20,397 nucleotides of DNA from Lachnospiraceae bacterium UBA1712 (GCA_002317175.1 DCJA01000015.1:1-20397), one strand, 5' to 3'; shown: positions 1 through 7,322, counted from the stretch's first letter. Made by a program: numbers and translations. Notes: a model not told the origin generated them from the sequence alone.

Positions 1-23
1 TAAGCTTCATCAACGTATGACAT
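1..23 (-). CDS. N-terminus of a truncated gene, possibly glutamate dehydrogenase
   Basis: Only the first seven codons and two bases of an eighth are inside the window (MSYVDEA...), running off the left edge. The start is well supported: an AGGAGG ribosome binding site at 33-38 lies 9 nt before the ATG, and a promoter-like TTGCTA-N17-TATAAT is upstream. MSYVDE is how many clostridial NADP-dependent glutamate dehydrogenases (GdhA) begin, so I suggest gdhA. Seven residues cannot establish the identity; that a gene starts here is much surer than what it encodes. Confidence 0.5.
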
Positions 24-48
24 TTCTTCTGTCCTCCTAAAAATAACA

Positions 49-58
49 TTGTATACAA
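49..58. promoter_or_regulatory. TTGTATACAA palindrome, putative operator in the leader
   Basis: A perfect 10-bp palindrome lies in the 5' leader of the putative gdhA, just upstream of its ribosome binding site. A further half-site-like TTGTATA sits directly next to it on the minus strand. The same core recurs as a 12-bp palindrome inside the oppA promoter (10766-10777). The TNGT-NN-ACNA layout resembles operators of FadR-type GntR repressors, but the cognate protein is not in the window. Confidence 0.4.
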
Positions 59-78
59 ATATACAAAAATACATCCCT

Positions 79-107
79 ATTATAAATAATTATTTACACC
101 TTAGCAA
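79..107 (-). promoter_or_regulatory. sigma-A-type promoter of the left-edge gene
   Basis: Read on the minus strand, TTGCTA (102-107) and a perfect TATAAT (79-84) are separated by exactly 17 nt. The predicted start near 72 leaves a leader of about 50 nt before the ATG at 23. That leader holds the TTGTATACAA palindrome at 49-58. Confidence 0.6.
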
Positions 108-193
108 GTACTTTTATAATTAATGAGCACCAATAATCGTCATGAATGACCAGCTTTCGCCATTATCAGAATACTAAATATTCTTTTAGTATC

Positions 194-233
194 AAAAAAC
201 ACCAAAGGTTGGAAATAATCCTAACCTTTGGTG
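194..233 (-). terminator. Rho-independent terminator of the SH3b-protein gene
   Basis: An 11-bp perfect stem (200-210 with 223-233), extendable by a G-U and a G-C pair, is followed on the minus strand by six Ts (complement of 194-199). It begins 16 nt after the stop codon of the SH3b gene and separates it from the left-edge gene. Confidence 0.9.
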
Positions 234-249
234 CTTAAATCATTAAATA

Positions 250-1506
250 CTATTCAAGATACTCACTCTTAACATATCCGGTCTTGCCATTGAACTTAAC
301 CTTAGTCCATCCATCTGACTGCTTTTCAATCACAGTCATCTCATCACCCTTATATGCTTTGGCAATCTTTTCTGCATCAGTAGATGCACTCTTTCTGACA
401 TTGACCGTATCATTGGCCTTTGCTGTTCCACTTGAAGGTGAGTTGGCAATTGCTGCCTCACTGGAAGCCGAATCATTGGACTCTTCTCCAATAATCTCAA
501 GATACTCACTCTTGATATAAGCTTCTTTTCCTTCAAATTTAATCTTTGACCAGCCATTTATCTTCTGCTCAAGTACAGTAAGTACATCTCCTTTTTGTAC
601 TTTGCCCAGCTTATCAGCTGTTTCAGAATCAGAACTTCTGACATTTACAACATCTGTTGTTTTTGCCTTCTTCTCTACTGTATCAGATATCTGCTGTTCA
701 TCTGCTTCCTGATATTCTGTACCCGACTCTGTTTCTTCAACCTCTGGCTCATTGGCCTTGGCAAGTTCCTCTCCAACTGCAGTGGTAAGCAGATCTGGTA
801 ATTTCTCAAGAAATGCAGCAAGCTTATCATCCGCTGCAACTGCCTCGTTGAACTTAACATTTACGGTATTGGTTAGATCAACGTAATCATCCTGTACCGA
901 AATAGCCTTACAATAGTTGGCAAGCTTTTCATCCTGCTCATCATCATTGATGTAATATGATCCAGCATCATTCTTGCATACGTACCAGGCATTAAGTCCT
1001 GGAACAGTCTGCTCGTAATCAAACAGCTTTACTTCATAGTAAGCAAATACAATGTAAGAACCATCAACAGGACCACTCTTCGAATAACAGGTAACTACTG
1101 GATATGATTCAACATATTCGGCTTTTTTAGCGATTACTATCTCTTCTTTCTCGTCAACGCCAGTCTTTATCGCCTCAATAGTAGCAACGTCACCGCCGGC
1201 TGCGGCATCATAATACTGCTTCATGAGACTGTTAATCTCTGGAATCGCATCTACAGCAAGAGCTTCATCAGTAATAACATACTCATCAGCCTCAACAGCC
1301 TCAGTAACAACAGGAGTCTCTTCCACGACCTCTTCTTCAGGTTTTGACTTACAAAGAACTATAGTTATTACTACTGCGACAATCACAAAAGCGAAGGCAA
1401 TAAGAGCAATCTTTTTATTCTCGATGATAATAATCAGTATGTCCCTAATCCAGTTTGCCACCGGATTAGCTCTTCTTCTTCTTCTCTTTCTTCTCTTTTT
1501 ACTCAA
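250..1506 (-). CDS. Membrane-anchored protein with two C-terminal bacterial SH3 domains
   Basis: A 418-residue protein. The N-terminus is extremely basic (KKRRKRRRRR, residues 3-12), followed by one hydrophobic segment (about 33-52) and an acidic linker rich in E and V. A less recognisable middle region (about 80-250) follows. Two SH3b domains close it, at about 280-340 and 362-418, each with the VNVR...GD..TV.....GW.K..F.GK..Y.KSEYLE pattern. SH3b domains usually bind cell-wall peptide or glycan, so an inside-N, outside-C wall-associated protein is inferred; no hydrolase domain is visible. The start is TTG (1504-1506) with a weak GAGAAAG site; an in-frame TGA at 1528-1530 rules out a much longer form, and the next Met is near residue 95, beyond the membrane segment. 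The start lies only 35 nt after the tRNA-Arg gene, with no terminator between, so the two are probably co-transcribed. Confidence 0.8.
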   Translation of the reverse strand: MSKKRRKRRRRRANPVANWIRDILIIIIENKKIALIAFAFVIVAVVITIVLCKSKPEEEVVEETPVVTEAVEADEYVITDEALAVDAIPEINSLMKQYYDAAAGGDVATIEAIKTGVDEKEEIVIAKKAEYVESYPVVTCYSKSGPVDGSYIVFAYYEVKLFDYEQTVPGLNAWYVCKNDAGSYYINDDEQDEKLANYCKAISVQDDYVDLTNTVNVKFNEAVAADDKLAAFLEKLPDLLTTAVGEELAKANEPEVEETESGTEYQEADEQQISDTVEKKAKTTDVVNVRSSDSETADKLGKVQKGDVLTVLEQKINGWSKIKFEGKEAYIKSEYLEIIGEESNDSASSEAAIANSPSSGTAKANDTVNVRKSASTDAEKIAKAYKGDEMTVIEKQSDGWTKVKFNGKTGYVKSEYLE

Positions 1507-1541
1507 AGCAACTTTCTCTTTCTTTGTTCATACAATTTTAC

Positions 1542-1613
1542 TGCGCCCGACAGGAATCGAACCTGCATTAAAGGCGTCGGAGGCCTCCGTTCTATCCATT
1601 AGACTACGGGCGC
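1542..1613 (-). tRNA. tRNA-Arg (anticodon CCG)
   Basis: A 72-nt cloverleaf. The acceptor stem GCGCCCG/CGGGCGC is perfect (1607-1613 with 1543-1549) and the discriminator is A. The anticodon stem GAGGC/GCCTT encloses the loop CTCCGAC, giving anticodon CCG, which reads the Arg codon CGG. The T arm is GCAGG-TTCGATT-CCTGT. The D arm GTCT...GAAC has one C-A mismatch. No CCA is encoded, as is common in Clostridia. A promoter-like TAGACA-N17-TATTAT lies just upstream. Confidence 0.95.
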
Positions 1614-1634
1614 CGAAAGCAAAACATCGGACTA

Positions 1635-1663
1635 ATAATACCACATATAGTCGTTTATGTCTA
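1635..1663 (-). promoter_or_regulatory. Promoter of tRNA-Arg and probably the SH3b gene
   Basis: On the minus strand TAGACA (1658-1663) and TATTAT (1635-1640) are spaced by exactly 17 nt, about 21 nt before the mature tRNA 5' end. No terminator lies between the tRNA and the SH3b gene, so this promoter may serve both. Confidence 0.6.
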
Positions 1664-1774
1664 GTTTTGGGGATTTTGACCACATTTTATGCTTTGTTTT
1701 TATGCATTTTGTCCTAACAAAATGTTATACATCCAACAATAAATCTTGCATTGTTAATGCATCTTCCAGTCAGA

Positions 1775-2797
1775 CTAGCCCATGACCATTTCGTCTGTTA
1801 CTGAACTCAATTGCTTACTCTGTATATTATAGAAATATGCGTGATTACTTAGCACCTCCTGTGGTGAAAGTATTTCTGAATTGACGGATCTGATCATCTC
1901 ATTGATACTGGACAGATTGCCTGTTATCTGAGATGGTAGAATGATTAGTTCATGAATAGAACTTGGTATTATATAGAAATTGTCCATAAGGACATCAGAA
2001 AGCTTCTGTAACAGATTCGGATATGCCAGCACTGCCGCCCCAAACATTCCCAGATTATTGGTGAGCACATACATACTATCCGGGTCACCACTAATGCTTA
2101 AGTCATCATCTTCCAATAGATTTTCGTGATCTCCACTACTGCCCAAGCCTGTACTTTCTATATTACTATTACAGCTTTCATTAATTGCGCAATTATTCGC
2201 ATCTTCCTCGCAGGATATCTGTAAAATAACATCTCCCAGCTTTTTAAAGCATACCCGTTTTACTTTTACTGAGTTAGCAATAGCATCCTCAAAAAGCCTG
2301 TCTTCTTTTACTCCCCACATACAGATATGATTGTTATGAATCAAAACTGTCCCATAACTGTTATCAGCACTGGTCACCTCAACATAGCACACCAGTGCAA
2401 GATCTTCTATTATTCTGTGCGGAACATCCTCTAAAAGATTCTTATTTAACTTTGCATTTATCATTTTTATATACAAGTTGTCTGCCACCGCCGAATAGTC
2501 AGTAAAATAATCCAGTGAAGCAAATTCAGTAGCATTATGCTTCTCATATGTCTCTATTATCATCTTAAACACTTCAGAGAAGCTGTAGCCATCTCTGTAT
2601 CTTTCATAGTAGTCCTCCAGATATATAGTCGGACATATATTTCTTCCAGTCTTTAGTATAGTTAATCCGTGAAGTATCAGCCCATTGAGCTTAACCACTT
2701 CCTTAACTGCTACATCATGAGACTCTCCATAATAAGCCTTTACTGCTCCTTCCATTTTGCTTATAAATACTTCAAATTCATCCTGATTTCTTTTCAT
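1775..2797 (-). CDS. DUF5688 family protein, function unknown
   Basis: A 340-residue soluble protein resembling DUF5688, a family I know mainly from Lachnospiraceae. Family-like features are the N-terminal GLTILK..RNICPTIYLEDYYERY block, the central CYVEV segment, and the C-terminal MYVLTN..GMFGAAVLAYPNLL...FYIIPSSIHELIILP block with NEMIRSVN.....P.EVLSNHAYFY. The block between about residues 200 and 240 is acidic, Ser/Asn-rich and poorly conserved-looking, probably a flexible insert. I chose the ATG at 2795-2797 because AAAGGA precedes it at good spacing; an upstream in-frame start would add 11 unlikely residues and run into the efp terminator. No enzymatic motif or membrane segment is visible. 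The gene appears monocistronic, between the efp terminator and the tRNA promoter. Function unknown. Confidence 0.8.
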   Translation of the reverse strand: MKRNQDEFEVFISKMEGAVKAYYGESHDVAVKEVVKLNGLILHGLTILKTGRNICPTIYLEDYYERYRDGYSFSEVFKMIIETYEKHNATEFASLDYFTDYSAVADNLYIKMINAKLNKNLLEDVPHRIIEDLALVCYVEVTSADNSYGTVLIHNNHICMWGVKEDRLFEDAIANSVKVKRVCFKKLGDVILQISCEEDANNCAINESCNSNIESTGLGSSGDHENLLEDDDLSISGDPDSMYVLTNNLGMFGAAVLAYPNLLQKLSDVLMDNFYIIPSSIHELIILPSQITGNLSSINEMIRSVNSEILSPQEVLSNHAYFYNIQSKQLSSVTDEMVMG

Positions 2798-2828
2798 ATT
2801 ATTCCTTTCTGTCAACCGTCTTATAAGC

Positions 2829-2862
2829 AAAAAAAAGACAACAAACCTAAGTCTGTTGTCTT
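2829..2862 (-). terminator. Rho-independent terminator of efp
   Basis: On the minus strand AAGACAACA pairs with TGTTGTCTT (2854-2862 with 2835-2843), followed by a run of eight Ts. It lies about 40 nt after the efp stop and immediately upstream of the DUF5688 gene. Confidence 0.9.
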
Positions 2863-2904
2863 ATAGTCAGTATTTGTAAAGAAAAACTAAATATTCTTTA
2901 TCAA

Positions 2905-3462
2905 TTATACACGGCTGAGGTATTCGCCTGTACGTGTATCAATCTTAATAACGTCATCTACGTTAACAAAAAGAGGAACTGAAACTGTAGCACCTGTTTC
3001 AACTGTAGCTGGCTTTGTTGCACCAGTAGCTGTATCACCCTTGAAGCCTGGCTCTGTGTCTGTGATAACAAGTTCAACAAACATAGGTGGCTCAATAGCA
3101 AATACATTGCCGTTGTATGAACAAACCTTACACATATCGTTCTCTTTTACAAACTTGAGAGAATCACCAACGCTATCCTGGCTGATTGGCATCTGCTCAT
3201 AGTTCTCTGTATCCATGAAGTAATAAAGATCACCATCATTGTAAAGATACTGCATATCTTTTCTATCAATACGAGCTGTAGGGCACTTCTCTGTAGGACG
3301 GAAAGTCTTTTCAACTACACCACCTGAAATAATATTCTTAAGCTTTGTTCTAACGAAAGCTGCGCCCTTACCTGGCTTTACATGCTGAAATTCGATAATC
3401 TGGTATACATTACCTTCGTACTCAATAGTAACACCATTTCTGAAGTCACCTGCAGAAATCAT
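2905..3462 (-). CDS. efp: Translation elongation factor P
   Basis: EF-P binds the ribosome between the P and E sites and rescues stalling at polyproline stretches. The 185 residues match the usual length. The N-terminal KOW-like domain contains the modification loop HVKPGKGAAFVR (about 27-38), with Lys32 at the tip, the residue that is post-translationally modified in many species. Two OB-type domains follow (PTEKCPTARIDRKDMQYLYNDG and PMFVELVITDTEPGFKGDT) and the C-terminus is typical (VPLFVNVDDVIKIDTRTGEYLSRV). AGGAGG lies 7 nt before the ATG. No modification enzyme is encoded in the window. The gene follows the PflX-like radical SAM gene after about 140 nt and ends at its own terminator. 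A TATAAA sequence with a poor -35 lies in that gap. Confidence 0.97.
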   Translation of the reverse strand: MISAGDFRNGVTIEYEGNVYQIIEFQHVKPGKGAAFVRTKLKNIISGGVVEKTFRPTEKCPTARIDRKDMQYLYNDGDLYYFMDTENYEQMPISQDSVGDSLKFVKENDMCKVCSYNGNVFAIEPPMFVELVITDTEPGFKGDTATGATKPATVETGATVSVPLFVNVDDVIKIDTRTGEYLSRV

Positions 3463-3603
3463 AATTAATCCTCCTAAATATACTTAAACATTTAATCCTT
3501 TAATAGTTTATACTATTGCTCTTTTTAAAGCAAGTTTTTTTTATTAAATGAGCCTGTTATGCCCTATATTATATAGTTGCTATGCCCTATTTAATGCCTC
3601 AGT

Positions 3604-4500
3604 CTATACTCCTTCACAGTCAAACTCCGGGATAAAGCTTTCGCTTGCCACACACAGCTCCTGCATAAATGCATTTTGAACCCCAAGCTCAATTGCATAA
3701 TCCAGAATCTTATCATATTCTCGTCTGCTAAGCTTCCTGCTAAGTCCAGGATATCCCTCAACCTCTCTAAGCGGAGTGTACTGGCTCATTATGGACAAAT
3801 ACACATCATCACCATATTCCTTATATAGCCTGCCGATAATCTGCTTTGAATCTGATATATGTCCTGGCAAAACCAGATGCCTTACTATTACTCCGGATTT
3901 AATCATACCCTTTTCGTCAAATGAGCAAGGTCCAACCTGTTGATACATCTGTGCTATTGCCTGCCATGCAGTATCAAAATAGTTTGTTGCCTTTGATAAG
4001 TCTCTGGCAAGTTTATCATCATAATATTTGCAGTCTGGAAGATATACATCAACATATCCCTCCAGTCTTTTTAAGGTCTCAACGCGCTCATAGGAAGAAG
4101 AATTATACACTATAGGAATGACAAGTCCTTCTCTCTTCGCAATATCAAGGGCATCAATTATTTGGTTAACATAATGTGACGGTGTGACCAGATTAATATT
4201 GTTTGCCTTTTTTTCCTGCAACTCCAGCATTATCTGAGCCAGTCTTTCCACTGATACTTCCTTGCCAGTGTCTCCATGGGCTATCTCTTTATTCTGGCAA
4301 AATGCGCACTGCATATTACAGCCTGAAAAGAATATAGCTCCGGAACCATTTTCTCCAGATATACATGGCTCCTCCCACATATGAAGAGCTGCCCTTGCCA
4401 GTTTAATTCTGTCATAGGAATTGCAGTATCCCTTTTGACTGCTTCTGTCTATATTGCATTGTCTTGGACAGTCGTTACATATCATCTGATAATATCCCAT
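3604..4500 (-). CDS. PflX-like radical SAM protein (COG1313 type)
   Basis: A 298-residue radical SAM protein. The 4Fe-4S cluster motif is C61-NMQ-C65-AF-C68, preceded by an N-terminal cysteine cluster (C8, C11, C15, C26) in the context ICNDCPRQCNIDR...GYC. Further family-like features are VTPSHYVNQI, PIVYNSSSYE, VDVYLPDCKY, VIVRHLVLPGH and SQYTPL. This pattern fits the PflX group, homologues of pyruvate formate-lyase activase whose substrates are not established. No glycyl-radical enzyme is in the window, so the target is open. The gene overlaps the end of yqeG by 19 nt. Met6 is an alternative start that would give a 4-nt ATGA overlap with the yqeG stop; the upstream ATG has only a weak GAAG site, so the start is uncertain. 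Confidence 0.85.
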   Translation of the reverse strand: MGYYQMICNDCPRQCNIDRSSQKGYCNSYDRIKLARAALHMWEEPCISGENGSGAIFFSGCNMQCAFCQNKEIAHGDTGKEVSVERLAQIMLELQEKKANNINLVTPSHYVNQIIDALDIAKREGLVIPIVYNSSSYERVETLKRLEGYVDVYLPDCKYYDDKLARDLSKATNYFDTAWQAIAQMYQQVGPCSFDEKGMIKSGVIVRHLVLPGHISDSKQIIGRLYKEYGDDVYLSIMSQYTPLREVEGYPGLSRKLSRREYDKILDYAIELGVQNAFMQELCVASESFIPEFDCEGV

Positions 4501-4991
4501 TTCTTCAGATACTGTTTAAGTACTATTCTTTCCAGCTTACGCTTTAACACTATCTGTATCTCATCAGTTGAACAGTCAATCGGAACAACCAGTGCAGACC
4601 TGATCCCCGCTCTGTTGGCTCCCCAGATATCAGTGAAAAGCTGATCTCCCACAAAAAGAGCCTGCTCCTTAGTGCAGCCCATATCTGCCACTGCCTTAAG
4701 ATAATTGGCTGTCTTTGGCTTTCCTGCTTTGAAGATATAATTTGCTCCGATTTTCTCATTGAACATCTTAACCCTGTCCTCTTTATTATTCGAAAGAAAG
4801 GTTATCCTATATCCTATTTTTTTCAGTCTGTCCATTAGCTCCAGCGCTCTCTCATCTGCAGGAGCTCCATGCTTAACAAGAGTATTGTCTACATCATAGA
4901 TAAGGCATCTAAAACCCTCTTCATATAATTTCTCATAATTAATAACATATGATGATTCATAGTACTCTGTTGGGTAAAATCTGTTGAACAT
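4482..4991 (-). CDS. yqeG: YqeG family HAD-type phosphatase
   Basis: A 169-residue HAD subclass IIIA phosphatase with all motifs: DVDNTL with nucleophile D33 and acid D35, S67 in ITFLSNN, lysines in AGKPK (91 and 93), and GDQLFTDIWGANRAG with D116 and D121. Length and the N-terminal ...YPTEYYESSYVINYEKLYEEGFRCLIYDVDNTL match the YqeG family, whose physiological substrate is not firmly known. In many Firmicutes yqeG sits in the yqeGH-aroE cluster; here it is instead coupled by overlap to a radical SAM gene and is followed by efp. The ribosome binding site is weak (AGAG about 7 nt before the ATG). The terminator at 5055-5088 separates it from the upstream gene, so it should have its own promoter, which I could not identify clearly. 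Confidence 0.92.
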   Translation of the reverse strand: MFNRFYPTEYYESSYVINYEKLYEEGFRCLIYDVDNTLVKHGAPADERALELMDRLKKIGYRITFLSNNKEDRVKMFNEKIGANYIFKAGKPKTANYLKAVADMGCTKEQALFVGDQLFTDIWGANRAGIRSALVVPIDCSTDEIQIVLKRKLERIVLKQYLKKWDIIR

Positions 4992-5054
4992 AATTAATCT
5001 CTATACTTTCCTGTTAGCTGTATCTTCAAAATATAATCATTAATGCTTATACAT

Positions 5055-5088
5055 AAAAAAATGGACTGTGCATAGCGCACAATCCATT
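5055..5088 (-). terminator. Rho-independent terminator of the small unknown gene
   Basis: The stem has ATGGATTGTGCG on one side and TGCACAGTCCAT on the other (5061-5071 with 5077-5087), with one internal mismatch and a 5-nt loop, followed on the minus strand by about seven Ts. It lies about 35 nt after the stop of the 131-aa gene. Confidence 0.88.
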
Positions 5089-5121
5089 ATATCCAAAATA
5101 AAAATATAGTTCTAGGATAAA

Positions 5122-5517
5122 TTACAACTTAGCAATAACTCGACCATCTTCTGAATTGAAAACATCCTTACTGTTTCCAATAAAATACTGATAATCCTGT
5201 AATACCTTATCCTGTCTCATCATAGAAATAGCCTTCTCCATATCCAGAAGGGATACATCTCTGTCCTTACCAATATATCCGAAGCTCTCCTGCTTATTAA
5301 ATGATAAAGAAACTTCATCAAGATTAGCGTTCTTTGGTCTGTTATCAACTATAGGCTCAATACTGATAGCCTGCTGCTGACTCTCTTTAACCTGATTTTC
5401 TTCCTTCTGTGGCTCTGAGTTAAGCTGTTTGCTGGCAACACTGATATCAGTCTTTGGGATATCATTGCTACGATAGTTCTGCATATATCTGAAGCTGTCA
5501 ATCATGCCCATTGTCAT
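5122..5517 (-). CDS. Small unrecognised protein, possibly motility-regulated
   Basis: A 131-residue soluble protein that I cannot assign to a named family. The N-terminus (MTMGMIDSFRYMQNYRS) is followed by a polar, probably disordered middle rich in Q, E, K and S (about 25-70). The C-terminal block is more ordered-looking, with an amphipathic segment LLDMEKAISMMRQDKVLQDYQYF (about 90-112) and the ending NSEDGRVIAKL. No signal peptide, membrane segment or Cys is visible. AAAGGTGG lies 9 nt before the ATG; Met3 or Met5 could also start. It stands alone between two terminators. A sequence strongly resembling a sigma-28 (SigD/FliA) promoter sits about 60 nt upstream, which suggests co-expression with late flagellar genes, although no flagellar gene is in the window. 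Confidence 0.8.
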   Translation of the reverse strand: MTMGMIDSFRYMQNYRSNDIPKTDISVASKQLNSEPQKEENQVKESQQQAISIEPIVDNRPKNANLDEVSLSFNKQESFGYIGKDRDVSLLDMEKAISMMRQDKVLQDYQYFIGNSKDVFNSEDGRVIAKL

Positions 5518-5574
5518 AACTCTTTACCACCTTTCTAAAGGATAACCAGTCTTTTTTCATCGACTACATAGTAT

Positions 5575-5601
5575 ATATCGACCAAAAAATCTAAAGACTT
5601 A
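5575..5601 (-). promoter_or_regulatory. Sigma-28 (motility)-like promoter
   Basis: On the minus strand TAAG (5598-5601), 15 nt, then GTCGATAT (5575-5582). The established SigD/FliA-type consensus is TAAA-N15-GCCGATAT (or GCCGATAA), so 10 of 12 positions agree at the exact spacing. The predicted start near 5567 gives a leader of about 50 nt. A sigma-A reading is possible (TATACT overlaps the -10), but no -35 at 16-18 nt fits well. Confidence 0.6.
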
Positions 5602-5657
5602 CTCTAACAATAAAACTTTTTTCACAAAAATGAAAGTACTTTTTTGAATATTTTCAC

Positions 5658-5693
5658 AAAAAAAGTGTCGGATTATAATAATCCGGCACTTTT
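5658..5693 (-). terminator. Rho-independent terminator of the opp operon
   Basis: A long stem (about 15 bp, 5661-5675 with 5679-5693, one G-U pair) with a 3-nt loop is followed on the minus strand by seven Ts. The hairpin starts inside the last oppDF codons and contains its stop codon. Confidence 0.92.
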
Positions 5694-7217
5694 AAGCAGT
5701 TCCTTTGTATATTCATGCTGTGGATTATTGTAGATTTGCTCTCTGTCTCCCTCTTCCACAATTTCTCCATTTTTCATAACAAGTATTCTATCGCACATCT
5801 GATGAACCACACGAAGGTCATGACTTATAAACAGAAAACTTAAACCTAACTCCTGATGCAGTTCGTTCATCAGCTTTAACACTTCTGCCTGAATGGTAAC
5901 ATCCAGCGCCGATACAGGCTCATCAGCAATGATAAGTTTAGGCTTTAACATCAGGGATGCAGCAATACATACCCTCTGTCTCTGTCCACCTGAAAGTTCA
6001 GATGGGTATCTGGTCAGATACTCCTCACTAAGGCCTACCTTGCAGATCATTTCTCTTGAAAGCGCAGCCCTCTCCTCTTTAGTCATCTTTGTAAGATTTT
6101 TGAGAGGCTCCTCCATAATAAACTGAACAGTCTTTGATGGATTAAGTGAGCCATATGGATCCTGGAATATCATCTGAGTTCTACTCTCCTGATTGATGAT
6201 GCTTCCCTGATCCGTCTTAATCAGTCCTATAATTGATTTTGCAAGTGTGGATTTGCCACATCCGGACTCTCCCACCAGTCCAACTATTTCCTGACTGTTT
6301 ATGTGCATTGTAATATGCTTTAACACATTTACCTTCTCAGTAGCTCTTCCTTTTCTTTTGGTAAATGATACGCATACGTCTTTTATATCTACAAGCTTTT
6401 CGCCAACCTCAATATCGTCTCCAGTTTCCTTACATTTTGGAATAGCGGCAATAAGCTTCTTAGTGTATTCTTCCTTAGGATTATTAAATATCTGTTCTGA
6501 ACTTCCTGCTTCTACAACATAACCATGCTTCATAACCAGTACTCTCTGGCAAAGCTGTCTGACAAGACTAAGATCATGGCTAATAAAAAGAATAGCTGTT
6601 TTCTTCTCTCTGTTTATCTTCTTAAGCAACTCCACTATCTGGCTCTGAACTGTAACATCAAGAGCAGTTGTTGGTTCGTCAGCTATAAGAAGTTTTGGAT
6701 TGCCTACCATAGCAGCAGCAATCATAACTCGTTGTCTCATTCCGCCGGATAACTCATGTGGATAGGAATCATATACCCTCTGAGGGTCCTCGAGTTCAAC
6801 CTCCTTAAGCGCCTCAAGTGCTCTTGCTTTTCGCTCCTCAGGCGTAAGCTGTGTATGAATCTTAAGAGATTCCTCCACCTGCCAGCCAATCTTCTTAACC
6901 GGATCAAGACTGGTAAGTGGTTCCTGAAATACCATACATATCTCGTCGCCCTGAAGCTCACGAAGCTCATTTCTTGGGCAGTTAAGTATCTCCTTGCCCT
7001 CAAACACAATTGAACCACGCTTTTTCATATCATGGCGGCTCAAGAGTCCTGCTATTGCCAGCGCAGACATAGACTTACCTGAACCGGACTCACCTACAAG
7101 ACCTACGATTTCTCCCTCTTCCATATCAAGGTCAAAATCAAATACAACTGTCTCCGGAGTCAGATGGTCATGAAATTCAATATTCAGATCTTCAACATGT
7201 AATAACTTTTCTGCCAT
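5673..7217 (-). CDS. Fused two-domain ABC importer ATPase (OppD-OppF type)
   Basis: A 514-residue protein joining both ATPases of a peptide/nickel-type importer. Domain 1: Walker A GESGSGKS (42-49), signature LSGGMRQR (156-163), Walker B LLIADEP (about 177-182), H-loop His214. Domain 2: Walker A GESGCGKST (316-324), signature LSGGQRQR (408-415), Walker B LIIADEP (about 428-434), H-loop His466. Each domain ends with an OppD/F-like tail (NNPKEEYTKKLIAAIP; NNPQHEYTKELLKSAGLL). All catalytic motifs look intact, so the single chain should form the nucleotide-binding pair for OppB and OppC; similar fusions occur in YejF and GsiA. The ATG at 7217 is preferred to an in-frame TTG just before it because AAAGAGG is well placed. 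A 16-bp tandem repeat lies upstream. Confidence 0.93.
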   Translation of the reverse strand: MAEKLLHVEDLNIEFHDHLTPETVVFDFDLDMEEGEIVGLVGESGSGKSMSALAIAGLLSRHDMKKRGSIVFEGKEILNCPRNELRELQGDEICMVFQEPLTSLDPVKKIGWQVEESLKIHTQLTPEERKARALEALKEVELEDPQRVYDSYPHELSGGMRQRVMIAAAMVGNPKLLIADEPTTALDVTVQSQIVELLKKINREKKTAILFISHDLSLVRQLCQRVLVMKHGYVVEAGSSEQIFNNPKEEYTKKLIAAIPKCKETGDDIEVGEKLVDIKDVCVSFTKRKGRATEKVNVLKHITMHINSQEIVGLVGESGCGKSTLAKSIIGLIKTDQGSIINQESRTQMIFQDPYGSLNPSKTVQFIMEEPLKNLTKMTKEERAALSREMICKVGLSEEYLTRYPSELSGGQRQRVCIAASLMLKPKLIIADEPVSALDVTIQAEVLKLMNELHQELGLSFLFISHDLRVVHQMCDRILVMKNGEIVEEGDREQIYNNPQHEYTKELLKSAGLL

Positions 7218-7247
7218 CAATAGCCTCTTTATGCAATACGACTTATA

Positions 7248-7302
7248 CTAAATCGCTTATCATCTAAATCGCTTATCATCTAAATTGCTTATCATCTAAA
7301 TC
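7248..7302. repeat. 16-bp tandem repeat in the oppC-oppDF gap
   Basis: Three consecutive copies of CTAAATCGCTTATCAT (plus strand) at 7248-7263, 7264-7279 and 7280-7295. The third has one change (TTGCTT), and a fourth partial copy begins at 7296. The tract fills most of the 105-nt gap between oppC and oppDF. Confidence 0.93.
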
Positions 7303-7322
7303 AATATATCTGCTGCAATCGT

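Noticed and set aside
171..192. Inverted repeat ATACTAAA/TTTAGTAT between the SH3b terminator and the left-edge promoter
   Set aside because: Only 8 AT-rich bp with a 6-nt loop and no link to a promoter; easily a chance occurrence in this composition.
1499..1531. Short ATG-initiated frame of ten codons between the tRNA and the SH3b gene, ending across its TTG start
   Set aside because: It has no ribosome binding site and no recognisable leader features; length and overlap are expected by chance. The TTG frame gives the basic tail and membrane segment.
1223..1717. Plus-strand open frame of 164 codons covering the tRNA
   Set aside because: It is the antisense of the SH3b gene start and the tRNA; composition is low-complexity Ser/Thr/Leu and there is no ribosome binding site or promoter.
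1705..1724. Perfect 8-bp hairpin (CATTTTGT/ACAAAATG) after the DUF5688 gene, considered as its terminator
   Set aside because: The bases that follow on the minus strand are A-rich rather than T-rich and the stem is AT-rich, so evidence for termination is poor.
3558..3590. Direct repeat TATGCCCTAT twice, 23 bp apart, upstream of efp
   Set aside because: Only two copies, no symmetry and not positioned over a recognisable promoter; too little to call a binding site.
7248..7302. CRISPR-like array in the oppC-oppDF gap
   Set aside because: The units are contiguous with no spacers, only 16 bp, and no cas gene is present; it is a plain tandem repeat.
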